A DNA stretch of 64,000 nucleotides from Diadema setosum. Its lineage: Eukaryota; Echinodermata; Echinoidea; Diadematoida; Diadematidae. The stretch spans positions 21,550,494-21,614,493 of the forward strand of contig CM067059.1 in the NCBI GenBank assembly GCA_033980235.1. The letters run 5' to 3'. Shown here one piece after another: positions 37,401 through 52,400 of this stretch (the first letter of the stretch is position 1; every line of letters begins with the position of its first letter). A program made the translations under genes and the position numbers. Under the pieces are notes generated by a model. The model had not been told where the DNA came from. It did not search any database and was given only the letters and a program-made list of their open reading frames with translations.

Positions 37401-40400
37401 GAGAAAAAAAAATAGTATGAAAACACAACAAAACACTGCATAACATAACAGACGGCATCTGCATGTATGCAGCACCATACAAGAGTGCATACATCTGCAC
37501 ACTTGGGGCAGTACACCGTGTGGAGGGGATGAGGCTTCTTTCCACTCCAGACAAGTGAACTTCAAAAAGCAGGTACGGCACATACCGTATGTACGATCGC
37601 TTTCAGAGCGTGGAACCATCCAGGCAGGAACCTGGGAATGCAGCCCTGCATGAATTATGCAGTCTGAGCAACTTGCCCAGGGTCAGGGCCAGGTGAACGA
37701 CACTTCTCACAAAGAAAAAAAAAAAAGATGGAGGGGGAGGGGATTTCACACTACCCATATCCAATACACCATTTAAGAAAAATAGTCTCATAGGAGAGAT
37801 AAGGTAGATATGCATTCCATGTAGAGCTTGTTACACTCCCCCCCCCCCCCCCCCCCCATGAACAGGCATCAATGTAGCAGACAGCAATATAGGAACAGAA
37901 GTCAACTGGAGGTCACGATCAAATTCAGCTTGGGTAAAGTAGAACCCAGGAAAGCATACAGTAATCCTGGCTGGGATTCTCTGATCTCTGAAATACTATG
38001 TCTTGAACAAACAAACGATGTTGGGAAAATTGAGTCGCACAAATCTTCTCCCTTTTCACCTCAGAGTCTACATGGACAGAGGCACATGTTTATTTTAAAT
38101 CTTAAAATAGGAATGCAGGATGAGATATCATATGACAGTGTGAAACTCAGATCACACAGTGGGAACTCTTCAAATGAAAATTCCCTTCTGGAGTTTGTTA
38201 ACACGTCTACGTTGCAAGAGTAAATACTTTCAGAACTCCAATTGTATCTTAAAAATGAATGAAACCCCAAAACAAAACACACACACACACGCACACACAC
38301 AAAACTTTAACCTGGCCTTTTCCAAAACACAACTTGCACATTGGTATCAGTGTAAGCGATGTTATCTATTATCTCAGCGTCTTCCTAAATGTATGGGTTC
38401 TACTCTGCATTATCTGAATACACATCCACATGCTATCTCTGCTAGTCACGGTCGGTGCAGCACCATGGGACAGACAGGAGGTGAAGCTGATTTCAGCTGG
38501 AAGGTCTGCAGCAAGAAGTGCAGGTGACCCTACATACCTCCAGCACAATCTTCCCCATCATTAACAAAACAGTTACGAGAATCACAATCCTTCTCACAGA
38601 CATGCAATATATTAAACAAAGGCTTTGCACATATTGTAAATGTTGTACACTGTATGCGATGGAACACATTTCAGGGGCTATTTCTCTCCAACTAAAATGT
38701 ATCTCCAGAGACAATACGCTTGCATTTGTCATAATGTCGACCAAAGTCACCTTCATATTTCCATTTGCAATTACAATACTTATTCCCTAGATTCTTCCTA
38801 TGAAATAAAGAGATGTTTCCTTAAGAAATCAGTTCTGCATAATCTCATTCCATTGCTCCGAGGTCCAACCAGGGAGGTGGGGTTGTCCTTGCCACCTTCC
38901 TTGTCCAACCATGGGAAATGTTGAGGGAGAGAGCTACAAAGAGTTATTGTTTACACACAATGGACTACAGCCTCTGCGGGGGCCACAGGCAGGCAGCAAC
39001 CCCGGCCCATGCCAAGCTTCACATGGGGTAACGAGAACGCCACAACACTGGCAACTTGTGAGGAATACATAAATACCCTACCCCCCCCCCCCCCCAAACA
39101 TTTGCATGTGTTGATTTGAGGTTTTACTGGTATGATGTACTGGTATTGGAAACAAAACATGTTCAGGTTGATTTGAAAGAGCTATGGTATGCAACAACAG
39201 GAATCCTGAGTGAATGAGGCCCAAGGGTTTTTCCCAGGGTCCAAACTAGGTGCTGCCCGAGGGCAGCCAGCCATCCAGTAAGCTGTGCACACCAACTCTA
39301 CATTTTGTCATACTTTGCACAATAGCCTTCTTCGAGTATGTACTATATGCTTATGTGATACGTACAAATGGCATAATAGGTATAAACGTGTGTGTGAAAT
39401 AAGGATATCTGTTTACGTGTGTACTCTGTGAATGAATTGCTCTGATAGTAAGCAAACAATCAACGTTAGTGAAGGTGATGGGACAAACTATCACTTCCGA
39501 GGCGATCTGGATGTAGCTATCTTTCCGAAGCGCAGCTGAGAAAAGATAGCGTACACATTCAGATTGCCGAGGAAGTGATAGTTTGTCTCATTGCCTGAAA
39601 CTACAAGTTGATTATATATGCTTTATATTCCACATCTAGGGTCCTAGATATTCCCATTTTATCCCACATCTGAAACTGTTTTAGCTGTCTTTACGTATCC
39701 TCAGGGCCTAGGCTATACGTACATGTAGTTTACTTTAGACGTATGCGCGTAGATGACAAAACAACGAATTTGCTCCGCGCCCTGCGCGTGGCACCGAAAT
39801 AAAAGTGCGTTGCACTGTGGCCTATCATTTGACCTGGGTCAAGTGATAGACCACAGTGCAATGTACTTTTATTTCGCGCGTACTCAAAATTGTAAGTTAT
39901 ATCACGCGTTAGGACTGTGTGGACTAAGAGATCAGCGAAACAAAATGACTATCATCATAGAGTGTAACAAACTTTTCTCAGGTGATGTGATGGGCAAAAC
40001 TACGCTTTATCACATGATCAGCTCTTGACCAATCCTATAGCAAGATTCTTAGTATGTGGAATATAATACTTTCTATCTTTGCAAAAAATGTCCATATCAG
40101 TCATGTGGCTGACATTACTTAAGGCTTCAAACAGACTCAATCTTTGTACACTTTTGGAATCAAAACAAACATTCAACTGCAAATAGCTGTCAACCCGCAC
40201 CAGTACACACACACAGTCATACCCATGTACACTGTATTTACGATCTTTTAAAAAAAAAGAAAAATTGAGCAATATAAACAAACTGAAGACATCTTACGGT
40301 AAAAAACTAAGCCGAAATGAATGACTGTAAGAAATACTGGACAAAGGCCACAGGCTCATGGAGATCAGCCAATGAAATAGCCTCCCCCACCCCGACTGAA

Positions 40401-43400
40401 AGACCAGCAGGGTGCCTGCATTTGAGTAAAATCACAATGGATAGGACTGGTGAACTTGGGAGCAGCCTAGACAAGGTGGCTCAGTTCATGCCAGACCTCA
40501 GCTACAGTCTCTAACCAGCCGAACCAAATAAACACATCAGCGTATGGGGGAAGGTCAGAGTCTAGACAACGTGCACAAAATATGGCTGCAATCTTCCGAA
40601 CTGCACTGTACACATCCTGTATCATTGAAGCTCAATGATTCCTCATTCATAGCGTCTATATGATCATCCCTTTAAAAGAAAAAGAAAAAAAAAAGATGTA
40701 CCTTTTCATTCAAATAACAATTAAAAAACATTCTACATACATCTCCGGAAGTCCTGATGAGCTCTGATAAGTCATCACTGCTAACTAATGTATCAATTTT
40801 TCTATCAACTGAATTAAGGAATGCAAATGCCGTAACAAAGTATTTGAAGTCAGTATGAATAGTAAACAGATTTAAAGGGCTTCTTTGAAAATGGCAACAC
40901 TTTATCCTTGATGCTCAAATCAGTACCATGCATCTGGTGCTCATAATATTTTTACAATGTAGGCCTACACAATGTTGCAGATTCAATATCATACATTATA
41001 TCACATCTAAAAATACCATGAAAGCTTGATGAAAGATAAAACTCCTTTAGACCTTGAAGGAATGCCCTACTTACTGAGTACACTGTACTGAACTAGTACA
41101 GTATTCCCTGACCTCAGACTTGTCAGAAGGCACTGGCACTAGTGGTTGAATTTATGATTGAGAACCACATTGACAGAATATAAAGATTGCAGTACTCCTC
41201 TTCAGGAGAGAGTTACAAATTTTGATCTTGCACGTATATGATATGGTGCATACCAATGTATTTGCTAATTTGTCACTTTTTGAATGCCAGTTGATTCACA
41301 AAGTTTGCCGTAAGTGGTAAAAACACGGCAAATTACACTGCACATGCAGTACATTCCTACAAAAACCCTGCATCTAAGGTAAGCTCACAGCCATGTTTTC
41401 ATAGGAAATTTTAAAAAAGTTATGATAGTATAATCCTGATGTTTTGAAATGTTTTTCTCTCAGATGATGCAAAAGATATGACAAAGGAATACATTTATGG
41501 AAATATTATTAAGGTCTCACAACATACTGAAGTGCCATTCAGAGACTTTCTGGCAACCTTGACTTTTGTTGAGGATATTTAGGATCTTTGGAATATTTTC
41601 ATGTTTGCCTACCACATCATCATGCATGATTCAATCCCACGCTCTATCAGTACATCCCAATGGATAAAATTAGAGGAGAAACTCTCCCCCCCCCCCTATA
41701 TCGGCCATACAAAGCCATCACAAGCCTTCCCTAGCGAGACATGTCTTCAATCAGCAATCTAAAAGTTCGTTGAACTTACCAACTCACAGGAGGGTTGAGC
41801 TGACTGATAAGCACTGTTTATAAACACAGGTGGTATTCAACAAGGGGAAAGACACCTCCCCCCCCCCCTTCAACAAAAAAAAAAAAAGTACAAATTATTC
41901 ACACAGCCATTAGGGAGATATCATAGCTTGTTATCAAGGTGAAATTGAGGTCTTGATTCTAAATAAGGAAACAGTAGCAAGGACAGAGTACAGAAGGGAA
42001 AAGAGAGAGAAAGAGAGTGGTAAAATAGAGAATGAGAAAGAGTGATAGAATAAATTTTTCAATTTTAGACATGATATCAATACTGACTGCCAGTACGCTG
42101 TGGTGCATCGAATAAGTCACCATATGGCTAGAAAGTGAAATTGGTATATAAACATGTTATCTATCTTTTGTCCATTCTACCATTCTTGTTCTGCGGATGA
42201 TTTCCATGACAGGTTGTACAGACTAACATGTATTTCCATTCTGAATCACCACTGCTGTCGTGACTGCCTGTATTCAAAACTTCACAGGTAGATAACTTCT
42301 CGCGTCCTGTGACTATCAGCAGACACAATGCCCCATTACCATGACGTGTTGTGGCGTGACATCAATACTGCCAGATATCCCAAAAAAGCACTATAATGGC
42401 GACGACTTACAGCAGTGGACATGATGAGAATGCAAGCAGCTAGATGATACGATACCGAGATCAACAAAGCCACCCCTGCACGTGCTCATCATATGCAAGT
42501 ATGGCCTTGTGCAAGAACTTTGCACGCTGTAAGCCGATACTCTGCCAGGTTATTGGCTCCTGAAACAACTCATCTCAAACACAAGGGAAGAGCTGCTTAT
42601 AAAGCATACCAGACCTACCCCCTTAAAAAAAAAGGGGGGGGGGGGAAGAGAATAACAAAAACAAATGTACAAAAAATAATGCCCAAACTTATTTGTACTG
42701 CAAAAGCAAAGTGACCAGTATTACTCAATTTGAGGACTCTATGGAGATGCTAACAACAAGATTGTGAGAAAGCCATGTACAAATAACAGAAGTATTCTGA
42801 AGGAAACGGTGAGCAGTGCAATCATATCTATCTTTCTTTTTTTTTAAAGTGGAAAATGGAGCAAAGGAAATGGGATTCTTTTTTTTTTTTTTTAAACTGA
42901 AACTCTTCCTACAAACTACAATCACTCTGAGAAATTGCTACTACATGTAGGTCCTCTGAAAGGAGATAACAACATACCATGTAATGTAATGAACAGATAC
43001 ATTTTATTCATCCGTATTCATTTTGATCTGGTTTTGCTTCTTAATAAAAATCTCCAGCAATTAACACAAGTAGCCTACCAGGCACATGTTATGTCTGTAC
43101 TGCATGTGCAAACATGTCTACATATTTGTAATACAATGCATACATACAGGCTTCTCCTTTTAATAGCTTCATATGTTTTAGTTACAGGCATACATACAAA
43201 GAGTATGGCAACAAGCTCGTGTACATGTATTTCATCATCTTCAATTAAGATTCAAGAAATAATCAAAACTTCGACAGCATCAATATTCAGCAATGAGATG
43301 ACTTTTCAACAAACTATCAGTTACCCTTTCGACACACTTCATAGACACATTGCCTATGACACTCACTGACTTAAACTGCACGAGTGACCATGTTGTAACT

Positions 43401-46400
43401 TCAGAAGATGGAACTGCCGACTCTAACGTCAATGCAGCGATATAATGAATACATGAAACACCACATTTATTAACAAGTTGCAAGAGCAGTATGCATTTGC
43501 ACTACCCTTGAGTCTTCACAAATGCCCGTGGCTGTGAAATATAAAAGCGAAGAAGACGTGTGCTCACTAATAATTCATGATGGGACAATACAAAAGAGTA
43601 AATGAACAGACCTTGATGTATAATACAGAACATACGTTTGTATCATCTTCTAAATGCAGTTGTACATTGTACACTAAGCGTGTACATTGGTGTGTTCATT
43701 GGTATATCATTATGGTGGGATACGGTTCACGGTGACACAGGGCATTAATTGTACGCTCACTGTCTCTGCATTCCCTTGAGACAAGCAACCTATACAGCGC
43801 ATATTTGCCATGCTAAATGTCACGGCACCAGCGCATACTGAATGAACTGGCCCAAAAGGACGTGAACAGAGAGCACGCAAATTTTAATCATTGCCTGGAT
43901 CCATGTTACAGAATGATCTCATACACGGTCTAACCTGTACGGAAAGGTCAACCATGGAAAACAACACACACAGTCTTTGTATGTGAGTGTAACAGTCAGA
44001 TTGGCTAAACCACTGGATTACAAACAAATGTAATATTATGCAAATACAAAGACTAGCTGTATCTAACATGGTTAAAGACATTGTTCAACATTGTTGTGGC
44101 TCAATCTAAAATAATGGCAAACTCTGCTGTAGAGAATGATATTTGAATGGAGGAAATAAGCATGCAAATAGACAAATGTTTCAAAATTATGTTGCTGAGT
44201 GACTATGAAGATATCTTCATCCAAATTACCATGCTAATAATCTGCTAATAAAATACTTTGCTTTTACACAACTGTGGGCTTTCTAGTATCAGATCAGCAT
44301 CAGGAAGGCACTCTTTGCACCGAAATCTCGTATTATGGCTTATTGTTGTTGTTCGGGTTTTTTTTTTAGAATTAGTAATATGCAATAACATTAGGCATAG
44401 TTATCACTCTTGACCAAAGATATTGATGATGTCTTTGTTGCCCATCAGATTTTGTGTGTGTGTGTTTCAAAAGCTTTCGCAAGAGCAGAAACACCATTAC
44501 ATCAGTTGGCATGTACAAGTATAATGGTAATCTGGGCTATTCAGGACATGTGAATTCATTCAACAGAAACAAATGCATGTTGTCCCCGTTGTATCCCACA
44601 AACAGGACATCCGTTTGTAAACACATAGGTTGCAGCAGCCTACCCAGAAATGTTGGGTAATTCAAGCCAGGTCAGGTGGGCAAGTCCCGAGTACAGCGGT
44701 AGTCTCCCGTTCCAAGCCCCATGACCTCATACCATCTCCCCCTAAAGCCTTACTCATTGTGCAAGCTTATGTTTGACGTCACTGTGACCTCATTATTGCA
44801 CCACGCAGCGTCCGCTGAGCCAGCATGGCTTGTGCAGTTGTAGACTTTCCTCCTTTCCTACAGGCAATTATCATATTAGCATCTATCTCTATGATCTCCT
44901 GGCCTCCCCACCCCTAACTCCCCACCCCCACCCCCAATAATTGGTGCAGTACAACTCTTTTTGTTAGGGATACAAGAATGACTCGAATACATCAACTATA
45001 TCCAAGTCATGTCGAAAGAAGACATGATCAGAGTGAAAACAAAGGACATTAAATAAGCACAGTGCAATAACGGTAAGGTCAGCAATCTCTTCTTTCTGTC
45101 ACTCTCCCCCTCTCCCCCTCACCCCCCCACCCCCCCCCCCCCATCTCTCAATATGAAAAGTGACCTCAGAAAATTGGTGCGCAACCTCGCCAAAAGCCGT
45201 CACTTCCTATTCTTGGAAACCAGCACCGCCCACGCACAGCCGAGCAGGCCACCATGCTGCCTGTTTACCGCATACATTACCATGATCCCTGGAGCAAACC
45301 GTTGGCTCCTTTCTGGCTTTGTACTGCATGAAACCTCGTTTCATGCCATGTCTGGGGTTTGGAAATACAAAGCTACAGACTTGATGCCCTAATACAAGTC
45401 AAACATTTTATGTCTATCCAGCCACGTCTAAATAAAACATTCTTATATTGGCAGAAGCACATTTCTGTAGACTACTACAAACTGACACTATTTTTACAGC
45501 TTTTGATGGCATAATCACTTCCATTAGTAACTGTAATCGATTTCCAATACTGAATCAATATCAAAACATTTATGATTATATGTGTCTACGCCACACGCAC
45601 AGAATTGCATTGACACTATTTTATTATTATGGGAGCTCAAACCAAGATTTGTTGATTGAATGAGTGGTACATGTATTGTGAATAACCACTTTTCTTTAAT
45701 CTCTTCCTGTGAAAATATGGTCGAAATTAGTCAAATTGTTCTATTCCCATGCTATGCTAACTTTTTACACAAAAAAATAATAAAAAAAAAATTATGCCTC
45801 TGACTCCACTTTGTGGCAGAGGCATAAAAATATAAAGAAAGCCTACATCACAACTTTGGGGAAAATTCTAAGCTCTGTGTCTTGATTAAAATATTGCTGA
45901 AGCCTTATGCAAGATGACCAAAAACAAAATCTGTCATCTCATTCCGTTCTGTGGGGTGTTTGGACTCTACACACTACGTAAGGACCCTTTTCGGGTGAAA
46001 ATTACTTTGCAAAATAGAGAAATTCCGTTACTTTCAGTCTCAGCTTATGGCTAGGGATTGCACTGATTACTGCAATATCTGGTGGGGGGGGGGGGGTAGG
46101 GAGGAAGGGCCCTGACATTATGATGTTTACTGGAACTTATGATTCATATGCATGACATCACAAAGTTGGTGAAGAATGATTCCGGCCGGCAGAAAATGAA
46201 ACAGACACGAGTTTCGGAGCTAGAGGTGATCTGGCTGCAGAGGAAATGAGCTAGTCACTATCAACCTGTTTACATTATACTACCCTGGCCTTGCCTTCCT
46301 TCCAAAAAAGCTGCCCACACAATACCTGTGTATAAGTAACCGCAATCTGGATGTCTGTGTCCGTGATGAACCAGCTTTTCCAGTGCGTGAAGCAAAACTC

Positions 46401-49400
46401 AATGGCTTTCTTTGGACTGGGTCTATGCCCAGACAGACAAGTCTATGTCCAAGGCCATACCACACACACACACACACACACACACTCAGGTGACACTGAC
46501 ATAGATATTATCATCTGAACCAGATTCATCAACTTATTAACACTTCCTATGCACCTTCTGAGGGTTAGTCCTCTATAATTCATATTCTGAAGTGCACTTC
46601 ACAAAGAGGCATGACTGGTCTAGTTAGTTTGTTCACTGCCAAGGCCTATATCTATAAATTCATTTGTCCCATAATAGATTTGATGGCATCAACTGAAAGA
46701 CAATGACATTGCAACACCAATCTTTTTTTTTTTTTTTTTTTGAGGTTTGCACACAATCGACATTGAAAAATGAGGATGTTCTATACACTGTTTATTGCGT
46801 CAATAACCTATTTGTTCACTTTTTGATTGTGTCAACCCCTGTCTGGCTTGCAACTGAAATGTGAAAGGTATGAGGAAATGAGGTTAAAAGCAGCCCGTAT
46901 TATCACAGCTTATCATTTATACACAAACTTTGCCCAATATTCAAGCTATCTTGAAATGAATAGTGTACTCCAACAGAAAGGTGAAAATGTCATTGCAATA
47001 ATGGGGATTTTCATTGAGATTTTAAGTGCTACAATTGTATGAATATCTAAAAGAAATTTTAGAATATCATTGGATACATGCATACCTGTGCTTATAACAT
47101 GTAAAAAAAAAAAAAAAAAAAAAGGGAGGGGGGGGGGGGGGGGGAGCAACTGCTTGTGGATTTAATCCTTTTCACCGGAACCATCCACAGATGCCCCTGC
47201 AAGTATATGTTTGTGTTTGTGTGTATATCTGGATAAAAATGTGTGTGATCTTTCCAATGTTAACCTAGTCTTCAAATTAATCTCTATCAATACATGATCA
47301 ATGTATGCAACAGCACAAAACTTACTGCTTTATGGCAAGAAAGACCTCTAGGTGCACGAGGGTTAAAAAAAGCATATGCAAATAAACTAACATAATGAAG
47401 GGTTGACTACAACATTCATGTTGTAGGATACATTAAGTCAATTTTACTCTATACATTATCATTCCAACCATACACACAGAACTATGATTTTGCTCTTTGT
47501 GGTTGATTTTTTTCTCTTTTTTTTTTTGCCCCCCCAAAAAAGGTATAAAAAGGATGGGTGGGTCTGGCGGTTGCATTGGTAGAAATCATGCCTGTGACAC
47601 ATGACAAGCCAAATAATGTAGAGTACACCCTTGCATGCCAAATGATCTTCAAGTATGCAATCTCTTTGGTACACACATTCCAGGTGCCTCCTCCTTGCAG
47701 TGAAGGGAGTGGTGATCAGTGCCCCCTGCTGGCATGATTGTGCAGTTTCGTGTCATCGTCCCAGCTCCTTCATTCATTCATTCACAGGGTGCGAGAGGCG
47801 ATCAACACGGGTGAGGATGTAGGCCGTCAGTCACTCATGCACCACTGCCAGAGCAAGAGGATCTGCTCTTTACTCTTGTTTTACAGTGGTGCTCGACTGG
47901 ATAACCCTAGTAGGAGATTTCTCTCTGCACCAATGCCTGCATAATGTAGCCTTCTGACAAGGCCCTCTTGCTGTATGGTGGCTAGTCCCAATACGGGACT
48001 CTTTTCTTTTTTTCTCACTCTCTCATACGCCCTCATTGGCGGTAGCGCGAAGTCTTCTCGATCGCGACAGTCCACGCATCGCGCGAGTCCACAAATTGCT
48101 GCCCCCCGATTCGGGGGTCTCTCCTTATACTACACGCCCTCAACGACAGTACTTCCGTGTGCGACCATGCTAGTACACACCGTACATACACGAAGGCAGT
48201 CCAGGCAGTGGACTATATGGTGGCGAGCGGATGACAGTGAGCGAAACAAGCCCAGCCAAGCGCGATAGCGCGAGGGCCTTTTGAGATCTGTTTCTCATCC
48301 TTATGTTAGCCCTTCGAATTACCGACTTTTGCTTCCCGAGCTTGGTAGCAAAAATCGGCCAATCTGCGTGTCTGTCTACCCAAGCCCGATTTACATACGA
48401 TGAATAAGCAAACACGCTGGACAACGCCAAGATGGAGGATGGATGTGGGCAGAGTGCAATTCCATTGGTCAACCGGGACCCATTATGATTATTCAGTAGA
48501 GTTCCTGCGGTCATTGATAGTGTGCAAAGTAGATCTCAAAGGGCCCTCGTGCTGTCGCGCCTGACTGGGCTCACTTTGCTCGCCTGTATAGCCATATCAC
48601 ACAGCAAGAGGGTCTTGTCAAAAGGCTATGCATAATGATGATGCGTCATGTCACCCTCTCATCGGGGGTTCCCTTACAGAACTGATCAGTTTCTCTCCCC
48701 CCCTCTTCTGCATCTCCAGCAGATGCGAGCACCTCATTCGGAGACAGGCCAGCCCGGTCATTATTCTGACCACAACAATCACTAAGTGGCTGTGCGATTC
48801 CTACTTCTGATACTTCACTTCGGCCCAAGCCTCATTATACCATGTCTCTAGCAGGCTCTGTCTGCAGAAGGAAATTTTTAATCACTTCTGGCAACCTGCA
48901 TCTGACCTTGTGTCTGGGAGGCACTTCTTCACTAATCATCCATGCTATGCCTTCTCACAGGTCAGAACACGAGAAAATTGGTCTCATCAGGCCAGTAAAC
49001 ATAATATCTCTCTACACATGTACCCATGTACAGTTGTCGAGGACAATTTATTGTGGAAAAATTAGCTAAAAGTTCATGAAATACACAAAAGGTCTATATG
49101 AATCGACAACTGGTGGCATTGGCCTGAAAGTCTACAGACAGAAGAACAAGGACAGGTTACTACATAAATATTTCCTACTGCAGTTGCTCTCTTTTGACTT
49201 CTAGACTTGGTTTTAACAGACATAATGTACAGAGCAATCATTGAGGTAATCACAATTTTCCCATCTCTCTGAAAGCATGATGATACTGCCATGAGTGCCA
49301 CACAGCACAGCCAGGATCTAAGGACTACAGTACACAATGAAAATCAGATTCTCATTAAAAAACAAACAAACAAAACAAAACAAAACCATACACGTACATG

Positions 49401-52400
49401 ACTCCTCTGATATTGTGTCACATCATACACAGCTGAACAAAGCAATTATCATGATGATCTATCTTACTGTCTTTTGGCATAATACTATATTGTGTATCTA
49501 TAATGGTATCACTGTTAATCTTTTGTGTTTAATTCTAATATCTTGAATTTTCACATGAAAGTAATTTGTAACCTACTGTAATGTATACATTTTTAGAGAA
49601 TTTACAAATGTGCACTCCCCCTCTTTTTTTTTTTGCTGGTCAATTTTTATCACGGAAAATTGTTATATGGTCATGATGTATCTAGAGATGGTTTTGCCAT
49701 GGCAGTTTGTGGGTTAATTGTAAGGTTTTATGAGGCTATAAGATTTCAAAATCATTCCTCATTGGCTCATGCTCCATCTATCAACCTTTCTGGGCCGAAG
49801 AAGACACGTAAACACAAAAAGCCCTGATCACACACAGGAGAAGGAATACCTTGGATGGCATTTTACAATGCAGCATTGTGCAATGTAGCATTGTGGTCAA
49901 AACGCCATCAAGATCACAGAAGCAGTGCGGATAGGCCCCTACGTGCCAGTATTTCACATTCGAAGACGTGTCTTCCCATAAGCGTCACAGCAGAAATACA
50001 AGCACGATGCAACCAGCCTCCAGGTTGGCAGTGGCCCAAAGCCTATCGTCTCCTCCCGAAGCCCTGCTCGATCATGTGATTGTGTCTCATTGTGATGCAA
50101 TGTCCTAGCCCGACTGAACTGAGACAGAGTCGCTCCATCTTGGGCAGACTTTTGGCAATCAACATATATATGACTACACACAATTTAAAGACGTGAGGCT
50201 TGAACTTGATGAAAGTGACCCCCCTTTGACCCCTAACATGTACGCATTTGGACCCCCCCCCCCCCCCCAATGAGTAAAATGTTACAGGTCAAATAATATA
50301 AAGAAGGTCAATATTTCTTTTCAAATTCATGAAATTCTTCTGTCGAGGTGTTTTTATTGCAACTGATTGACAAATTGGCCTACATCGACGTATATAAGCA
50401 CTGAATCGATCAGTGCTTATTTACGTCGATGTAGGGCAATTTGTTAATCAGTCAATATTTCTAATGTTCATGGTCAGTGTGTCTCCGTATACTTTCTATC
50501 AAATTGACCCCACACTGTGAACACCTACATATGACTTAAGCTTGTGAAACACAAAAAGGCAGATATACACAAAGAAAGTTGTTGATATGGAAAACAATTT
50601 AAAACAATCAGGCATGTATGCATGTATGTACATTTTTGTTTTAAGAAACAATCCTATTTTTGTATACCAACCAAGGCACTTACACTATGACTATGCATAA
50701 TCACGCCAAAATATATATTTCTGAGAAGACTTATATTGATGTTTAGCCCACAATGTGCATCTGTAAGGTCACCATTCCCAACAGAAAAAATGAAAGCTTC
50801 GCTTGCTTGCTGGAATGATCATGCTTGCTGAGTTTGATGACAGTCCTACATATGTATCTTCGTTCAAGACGAAAATCGGAACATGTCGTACATCGTGCTC
50901 AACACCTGCATGCTAGACACTGGGTGGTGAGCGAGCATGACAACTCACCTGTGCTTTTGGCTCTGGTGAGGTTGAAAATCCACTATGGGCATTGATTGTT
51001 TCTGTTTTGTTTTTGTTTTGTGTTTGTTTTGTTTTGTTGTTTGTTTGTTTGTTTGGTTTTTTTTTTTTGGGGGGGGGAGGGTGGATGGGGATAAAAGAGT
51101 TAATGTACTTACGTATTGTATTGTGTTTCATTCTTTCTTTGGCTGCTGCAGTATCATTTCTAAACAATGACAGTAGCTGTGTCTCCAGGTACCTTGGTGT
51201 GCGGACCTAGTGTGACGAGTTGCATTGTGGGATTACTAAGCATGTTTTCTGTTTTTGTTTTTGTATTGTTTTTGCATGTCAGTCACACAAACTGCACAGG
51301 GCATATTACTGTAACAGTTTTCTTCTCTTTTTTTTTCTTTTTTTTTTAAATCTCCATAACTGATTTTTGCATCGTGAAGCAGTTTAAAATAATAAGAATT
51401 GATTTTCATCTTGTTTCCACACACAGGTATTAATGGTTTTCAAATCAGGTTGCAAAATCAATTGTTTGAAAACCGCTAATTTCGGATGTGTGTGAACAGG
51501 CCAATTACACCGAATGCTGCTGTGGTATGTACCATGGGGCCTTCTTAATTGAGATCTGAGAAGAGACACATCAGTATCGTAACTGATACTAGGCAACAGA
51601 GTCTGCTACACTTGCCTGTAATGCAACACTCCAGGATGAGTCCCACACTCCATCCAACATACCACCATAACATTTTGCCAAAGGCTGTATTCTGAACATG
51701 AGACAACCACCGATGGCATGCATCCTTACCCATTAGTTACTTGGGGTACAAAGAGGAGCAGTAGCCCGGTCTCCGGAAGCGCAAGTGCATCACTTCCGCC
51801 AACGACACACTAATTGCAATACTTCAATGATACAAAGCTCCATGTGATGACAATTTTCCCCTTTTCTTTTTTCTTTTTTTTTTTTTCATTCAGGAAACAT
51901 GGAAATGAGAATGGGAAAATGATCATTCTCTGTACTCCTAGAGGAGATAGCTTCTTCAATGTCGGAAAGATTTCAATATATTATTGGCTGGCATGACCAG
52001 TGAGCTGAATGCCTTGCTATCATGCAGGTTCAGCCCTACTATGCAGTCATATAGAAACCCGTATGTTGACAAAGATTTTGATATTGGCAGTTCATTCTTT
52101 CTGGAATAATTAATTATTGGTTTCTCGAGATCCCGGGGAAGGGTTGCCAAGTGAGTAATACAACATGCAGTCACACTGCATTCATAACAGAGGGTGAAAT
52201 TATGCAACGTCAGAACAAAAATGGGCTTTGCCAGGTGACAAATATTGACAAATTTGGCTACCTCCATATTTATCCATAGACTCTGTGAATGTTCTGTCAC
52301 AAAAAAAGAAAGAAACAATCAATAAAGGTAGATGGAGGGGTGGGGGGGGGGGGTGGGGAGAGATGACAGAGAAGGGACTTGGCTATGAGTCACAAATCTG

